From positions 1 to 43,280 of the forward strand of contig JAFTOT010000083.1 in assembly GCA_017463665.1 (NCBI GenBank): 43,280 bases of DNA. Reading direction: 5' to 3'. The notes beneath the pieces are model-generated. The model made no database searches. It had not been told where the DNA came from and saw only the letters and a program-made list of their open reading frames with translations. The stretch is from Clostridia bacterium (GTDB taxonomy: Bacteria; Bacillota; Clostridia; Oscillospirales; CAG-272). A program made the translations under genes and the position numbers. Shown piece after piece: positions 40,253 to 43,280 of this stretch; position 1 is the stretch's first letter, and every line of letters begins with the position of its first letter.

Positions 40253-40400
40253 CGGCTCTGCCGTTATACCGTTCGCGGTGATATAAATCCGCGTTGCGGA
40301 TTTGTGATATGCGCCTGCAGGCGCGTGATATATTGCTGCGCAATGTGATATATGACGCTGTGCGTCATGTGAAGGTAGAAAATTGCCTATGGCAATTTTC
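40240..40400. repeat. Hairpin array B: variable hairpins with conserved GTGATAT spacers
   Basis: Starts with a 16-bp hairpin GCGAACGGTATAACGG (40240-40255) and its complement (40261-40276), overlapping the trxB stop. The heptamer GTGATAT then recurs exactly at 40278, 40304, 40325 and 40345, with a GTGA variant at 40369. Between the copies are AAATCCGC-GTT-GCGGATTT, the palindrome GCGCCTGCAGGCGC, ATTGC-TGC-GCAAT and ATGACGC-TGT-GCGTCAT. GAAAATTGCC-TAT-GGCAATTTTC (40378-40400) ends it. The stems are unrelated in sequence, while the spacers are constant. There is no coding capacity. It separates trxB from the yqeG-type gene. Confidence 0.88.
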
Positions 40401-40460
40401 TCTTGCCGAGTGCTTGAAAATGTGCTATAGTGTGTATATACCTCTATTTTAGGAGTGACT

Positions 40461-40976
40461 ATGCCAAAGACACTTGTGCCCGACTTTGTGTTTGATGGGT
40501 TTTCGGACATTACGGTCGAGTTTTTACAAAAACAGAATATCCGCGCGCTGCTGTGCGATGTGGACAACACGCTCTCGCCCTACGAGGATGCGGAGCCGAG
40601 CGACGCGGTGCGTGCATGGATGGAAACCATGCAGGCGGGCGGCATTGCGCTTGCGCTGGTTTCCAACAACCACGCGGATCGCGTGGAGACATACAATAAA
40701 AATCTGGGATTGGTCGCTTTTTCGGATGCGGGCAAGCCGTCGAGAAAATGCTATCTCCGGGCGATGGATGCGCTCGGTGTAAAGAAGGAAGAATGCGCGG
40801 TGCTGGGCGATCAGCTCCTCACCGACTGCTGGTCGGCGCGGCGGCTGGGCATCCCCGCGTACATCGTGCCGCCCATCCGCGACAAGCGCGATCTGTTTCA
40901 CCGCTTCAAGCGGGCGGTGGAAATTCCGTTTATGAAAGCATATAAACATAAGGAAAAGAAAAAACATGCAAAATAA
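40461..40976 (+). CDS. YqeG-family HAD-IIIA-type phosphatase
   Basis: A 171-residue HAD-superfamily protein. Motif I is LLCDVDNTLSPYED (nucleophile Asp), motif II LALVSNN, a lysine in DAGKPSRK, and motif IV VLGDQLLTDCWSA. These are YqeG-family features. The substrate is unknown; related proteins include phosphatidylglycerophosphate phosphatases. I use the ATG at 40461, 5 bases after AGGAG (40451-40455). The GTG at 40455 overlaps that site. It ends in a lysine-rich tail (KHKEKKKHAK) and overlaps the next gene by 11 bases. Confidence 0.88.
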   Translation: MPKTLVPDFVFDGFSDITVEFLQKQNIRALLCDVDNTLSPYEDAEPSDAVRAWMETMQAGGIALALVSNNHADRVETYNKNLGLVAFSDAGKPSRKCYLRAMDALGVKKEECAVLGDQLLTDCWSARRLGIPAYIVPPIRDKRDLFHRFKRAVEIPFMKAYKHKEKKKHAK

Positions 40977-41826
40977 ACCGAACTATGCGACCTTCGGCCC
41001 CGGCGGCAACAGCCAGAGCTTTTACGATGCGGGGCTGAAAAGCACCAAGCAGGCGCCCGCGTGGCTGAAAACGGTAGGCCTTGACGCCTACGAATACGAG
41101 GCGGGCAACGGCATTTCTGCAGGGGAAACCGCGCTGCGCGAGATCGGCGAGGCGGCAAGGGAGCACGGCATCCTGATGTCGCTGCACACGCCGTATTTCA
41201 TTTCGCTCTCGGGCGTAGATCCCGAAAAGCGGCTCAAAAGCATCGATTATATTGCAAAAAGCCTGTGGGCGGCAGAGCTGCTTGGCGCGGATACCATCGT
41301 GATCCACTGCGGCTCGGCGGGCAAGATCAGCCGCGCGGAGGGCATGGCGCTCTCGGCGGATACGCTGTACAAAACGCTGGAAAAGCTCGGCGACACCGAC
41401 ATTTCGTTCGGTATCGAGACCATGGGCAAGCAGAATCAGCTCGGCACGCTCGACGAGGTGATCGAGCTGTGCAAGATGGATGCGCGGCTTGCGCCTGTGG
41501 TGGATTTTGGGCATCTGAATGCACGCGACTGCGGCGGTGTGTTTGTGCGCGCCGATGATTATCGCCGCGTGTTTGACCGCATCGGCGAGGTGCTGGGCGA
41601 CGACAAGGCGCGGTGGCTGCACTGCCATTTTTCCAAGATCGAGTGGACGGACAAGGGCGAAAAGCGGCATCTGACCTTTGCCGACAGCACCTACGGTCCC
41701 GATTTTGAACCGCTGATGGAGGCGATTGCAAGGGAGAACCTTTGCCCGCGCATCATCTGCGAATCGGCGGGCACGATGGCGGAGGACGCACTGGCGATGA
41801 AAAATTACTATAAAAATTTAATTTAG
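40966..41826 (+). CDS. Endonuclease IV-like (Nfo/AP2) TIM-barrel protein
   Basis: A 286-residue TIM barrel. Metal-ligand motifs of the AP endonuclease IV/xylose-isomerase-like fold are visible: SLHTPYFISLS, IVIHCGSAGK, FGIETMGKQNQ, APVVDFGHLNAR and LHCHFSKIEW. In Nfo these histidines, glutamates and aspartates bind a trinuclear zinc site that cuts abasic DNA. Length matches Nfo, and the family call is fairly secure. The exact DNA-repair role is inferred. It overlaps the preceding gene by 11 bases, and the next gene starts 30 bases downstream. Confidence 0.78.
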   Translation: MQNKPNYATFGPGGNSQSFYDAGLKSTKQAPAWLKTVGLDAYEYEAGNGISAGETALREIGEAAREHGILMSLHTPYFISLSGVDPEKRLKSIDYIAKSLWAAELLGADTIVIHCGSAGKISRAEGMALSADTLYKTLEKLGDTDISFGIETMGKQNQLGTLDEVIELCKMDARLAPVVDFGHLNARDCGGVFVRADDYRRVFDRIGEVLGDDKARWLHCHFSKIEWTDKGEKRHLTFADSTYGPDFEPLMEAIARENLCPRIICESAGTMAEDALAMKNYYKNLI

Positions 41827-41856
41827 TTGCGAAAAAGCAGAAATGAGGCGTTTATT

Positions 41857-42915
41857 ATGACCAGAGCAGAAAAATTACGCGAAAAGTTTTCAAATTTTGC
41901 AGACGCGGTGATCATCACCGATGAGCTCAACCAGTATTACATCAGCGGCTTCCGCTTTACCGACGGCTATGTGGTCGTCACCAAGGAAAGCGCGCACATC
42001 GTGACCGATTTCCGCTACATTGAGGCGGCAGAAATGCTCGCGCCCGCAGGCTTTTCGATCTGCGCGCCCAAGAGCATGCGGCAGACCATCGCCGAGATCT
42101 TTCAAAAAGAGGGCGTAAAGACGGTTGCGTTTGAGGAAAAGCGCATTACATATGCGGAGCTCGAGGCGCTGAAAGCGGACATCCCCGCAGAGTTTGTCCC
42201 CTCGAAGGGCATCATCGAGGAGATGCGCCGTTTTAAGGATGCATCCGAGATCGCCAAGGTCGAGGCGGCGCAGAAAATCACGGACGATGCGTTTGCCCAC
42301 ATCGTCAAGGTGATGACGCCCGAGATGACCGAGATCGATGTTGCGGTCGAGCTGGAATTCTTCATGCGCAAGAACGGCGCCGAGGAAAAGAGCTTTGACA
42401 CCATCGCGGTGTCGGGCAGCGCGTCCTCTCTGCCGCACGGTGTTCCGAGAAACAAAAAGCTGGAGCGCGGCTTCTTTACGATGGACTACGGCTGCGTGGT
42501 GGACGGGTATCACTCGGACATGACGCGCACGGTCGTGATCGGCAAGGCAGACGAGGAGATGAAACGTCTGTACAACACGGTGCTGAAAGCGCAGGTGACT
42601 GCGATCGAGGGTGCCAAGGTCGGCATGAAGAACTCGGCGATCGACAAGATCGCGCGCGACATCATCGAGGATGCGGGCTATCACGGCTGCTTCGGTCACT
42701 CGCTCGGTCACGGCGTGGGTCTTGAGATCCACGAGGAACCCCGCTTTGCGCCCCGCTCGACGGATTTCTTCGCGGTCGGTCACCTCATCACGGTGGAGCC
42801 GGGTATCTACATCGCGGGCAAATACGGCTGCCGCATCGAGGACATGATCTATGCGGATGAAAACGGCGTGCATGACATCACGCACGCGGATAAATCGCTG
42901 ATTGAACTGTTTTAG
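41857..42915 (+). CDS. M24-family aminopeptidase (Xaa-Pro peptidase type)
   Basis: A 352-residue protein with an N-terminal creatinase-like domain (about 1-125) and a pita-bread peptidase domain. Metal ligands are visible in DYGCVVDGYHSDMTRTV (two Asp), GHSLGHGVGLEIHE (His), TVEPGIYI (Glu) and CRIEDMIY (Glu). It probably releases N-terminal residues ahead of proline or cleaves X-Pro dipeptides in the cytosol. I use the ATG at 41857 with GAGG 8 bases upstream. The open frame upstream would start at a TTG without a site. Confidence 0.92.
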   Translation: MTRAEKLREKFSNFADAVIITDELNQYYISGFRFTDGYVVVTKESAHIVTDFRYIEAAEMLAPAGFSICAPKSMRQTIAEIFQKEGVKTVAFEEKRITYAELEALKADIPAEFVPSKGIIEEMRRFKDASEIAKVEAAQKITDDAFAHIVKVMTPEMTEIDVAVELEFFMRKNGAEEKSFDTIAVSGSASSLPHGVPRNKKLERGFFTMDYGCVVDGYHSDMTRTVVIGKADEEMKRLYNTVLKAQVTAIEGAKVGMKNSAIDKIARDIIEDAGYHGCFGHSLGHGVGLEIHEEPRFAPRSTDFFAVGHLITVEPGIYIAGKYGCRIEDMIYADENGVHDITHADKSLIELF

Positions 42916-42950
42916 ATTTCTTAGAACGAAAATAAGAAAGGAAGTTTATT

Positions 42951-43280
42951 ATGGTAGCATTATTTTTCATCGGTATCTTTTTGGCGCTGATCGCGATCGT
43001 TTTCACGGTCTTTACGGTCAAAAAGGGCAAAAAGGGCGCTGCGGCGATCGGCGTGTGCGCTTTGCTCCTCGGCGTATGCATCATCGCGGGCAGCTGTGTG
43101 TCTTCGGTTCCGACCGGTCACACCGGTATCGTGACCACGTTCGGTCATGTAGAGGACTACACCTTTGAGGCGGGTGTGCACTTCAAGATGCCCTGGCAGG
43201 AAGTTGTCAACATGGACAACCGTAACCAGAGAGCGACCGTGGATCTGTCCTGCTTCTCGAGCGACATTCAGGAAGTGGAC
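42951..43280 (+). CDS. SPFH/band-7 (prohibitin-like) membrane protein, 3' partial
   Basis: The frame is open to the window end; 110 residues are visible. Two hydrophobic helices (MVALFFIGIFLALIAIVFTV and AAAIGVCALLLGVCIIAG) are followed by PTGHTGIVTTFGHVEDYTFE, then GVHFKMPWQEVVNMDNRNQR, the start of a band-7 domain of the HflK/HflC/prohibitin type. Such proteins form membrane rings or microdomains. The ATG follows AGAAAGGAAG. The C-terminus lies outside the window. Confidence 0.85.
   Translation, partial: MVALFFIGIFLALIAIVFTVFTVKKGKKGAAAIGVCALLLGVCIIAGSCVSSVPTGHTGIVTTFGHVEDYTFEAGVHFKMPWQEVVNMDNRNQRATVDLSCFSSDIQEVD

Noticed and set aside
40976..42915. DNA-repair or defence island from the endonuclease IV-like gene and neighbours
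   Set aside because: The neighbours (YqeG-type phosphatase, M24 peptidase, band-7 protein) are housekeeping families, and no restriction, nuclease-helicase or abortive-infection gene is present.

Overview
The window looks like part of the chromosome of a moderately GC-rich gut-type member of the Clostridia (Bacillota). The evidence is the gene order Zn-peptidase / rsmB / rlmN / PP2C phosphatase / PASTA kinase / rsgA, a cysE-cysS pair, a glmS ribozyme in front of glmS, AGGAGG-type ribosome binding sites, and secreted GH43 enzymes with dockerin-like tails. I saw no tRNA or rRNA gene, phage, CRISPR array or transposase. Genus-level placement is not possible from this sequence alone.

Layout. 1-6329 (+) is a tightly packed translation and cell-wall signalling cluster. 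6421-8624 is cysE-cysS, closed by a terminator. 8765-12550 holds tsaE, tsaB, an rpiB-type isomerase, a stand-alone left-handed beta-helix protein and glmM. 12592-14668 is glmS behind its own promoter and a glmS self-cleaving riboswitch. 14697-21036 is a run of four GH43-family genes: one cytoplasmic, three secreted and clearly paralogous. Two of the secreted ones end in a shortened dockerin and the third ends in a copper-amine-oxidase-N type domain. 21377-23059 is a sialidase-fold protein, convergent with an orphan response regulator (23112-23915, -). 24187-26296 is a decayed stretch: a lipid kinase gene broken by a one-base frameshift, a truncated CrtO-like acyltransferase, a broken small ORF and several inverted-repeat elements.

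26297-34729 (-) is an almost complete aromatic amino-acid operon. In transcription order it encodes DAHP synthase, prephenate dehydrogenase, aroB, aroA, aroC, pheA, a fused aroE-aroK and aroQ. Together these make chorismate from PEP and erythrose-4-phosphate and then lead to Phe and Tyr. In front of it lies what reads as a transcription attenuator: a promoter, a 34-codon leader peptide packed with Phe and Tyr codons, mutually exclusive pairing segments, and a U-tailed terminator. 35093-38723 (+) is a DUF4288-like gene followed by the nucleoside-catabolism genes deoC-deoB-cdd-udp. 38950-40252 holds divergent trxA and trxB. 40461-43280 holds a YqeG-type phosphatase, an endonuclease IV-like TIM barrel, an M24 peptidase and the start of a band-7/SPFH protein.

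The most unusual feature of the window is a recurring class of intergenic elements built from short perfect hairpins, most with 3-base loops. In two places (27998-28266 and 40240-40400) the hairpins differ from one another while the 7-base spacers between them are conserved, which is the reverse of a CRISPR layout. They sit inside or between operons. I do not recognise a named family for them.
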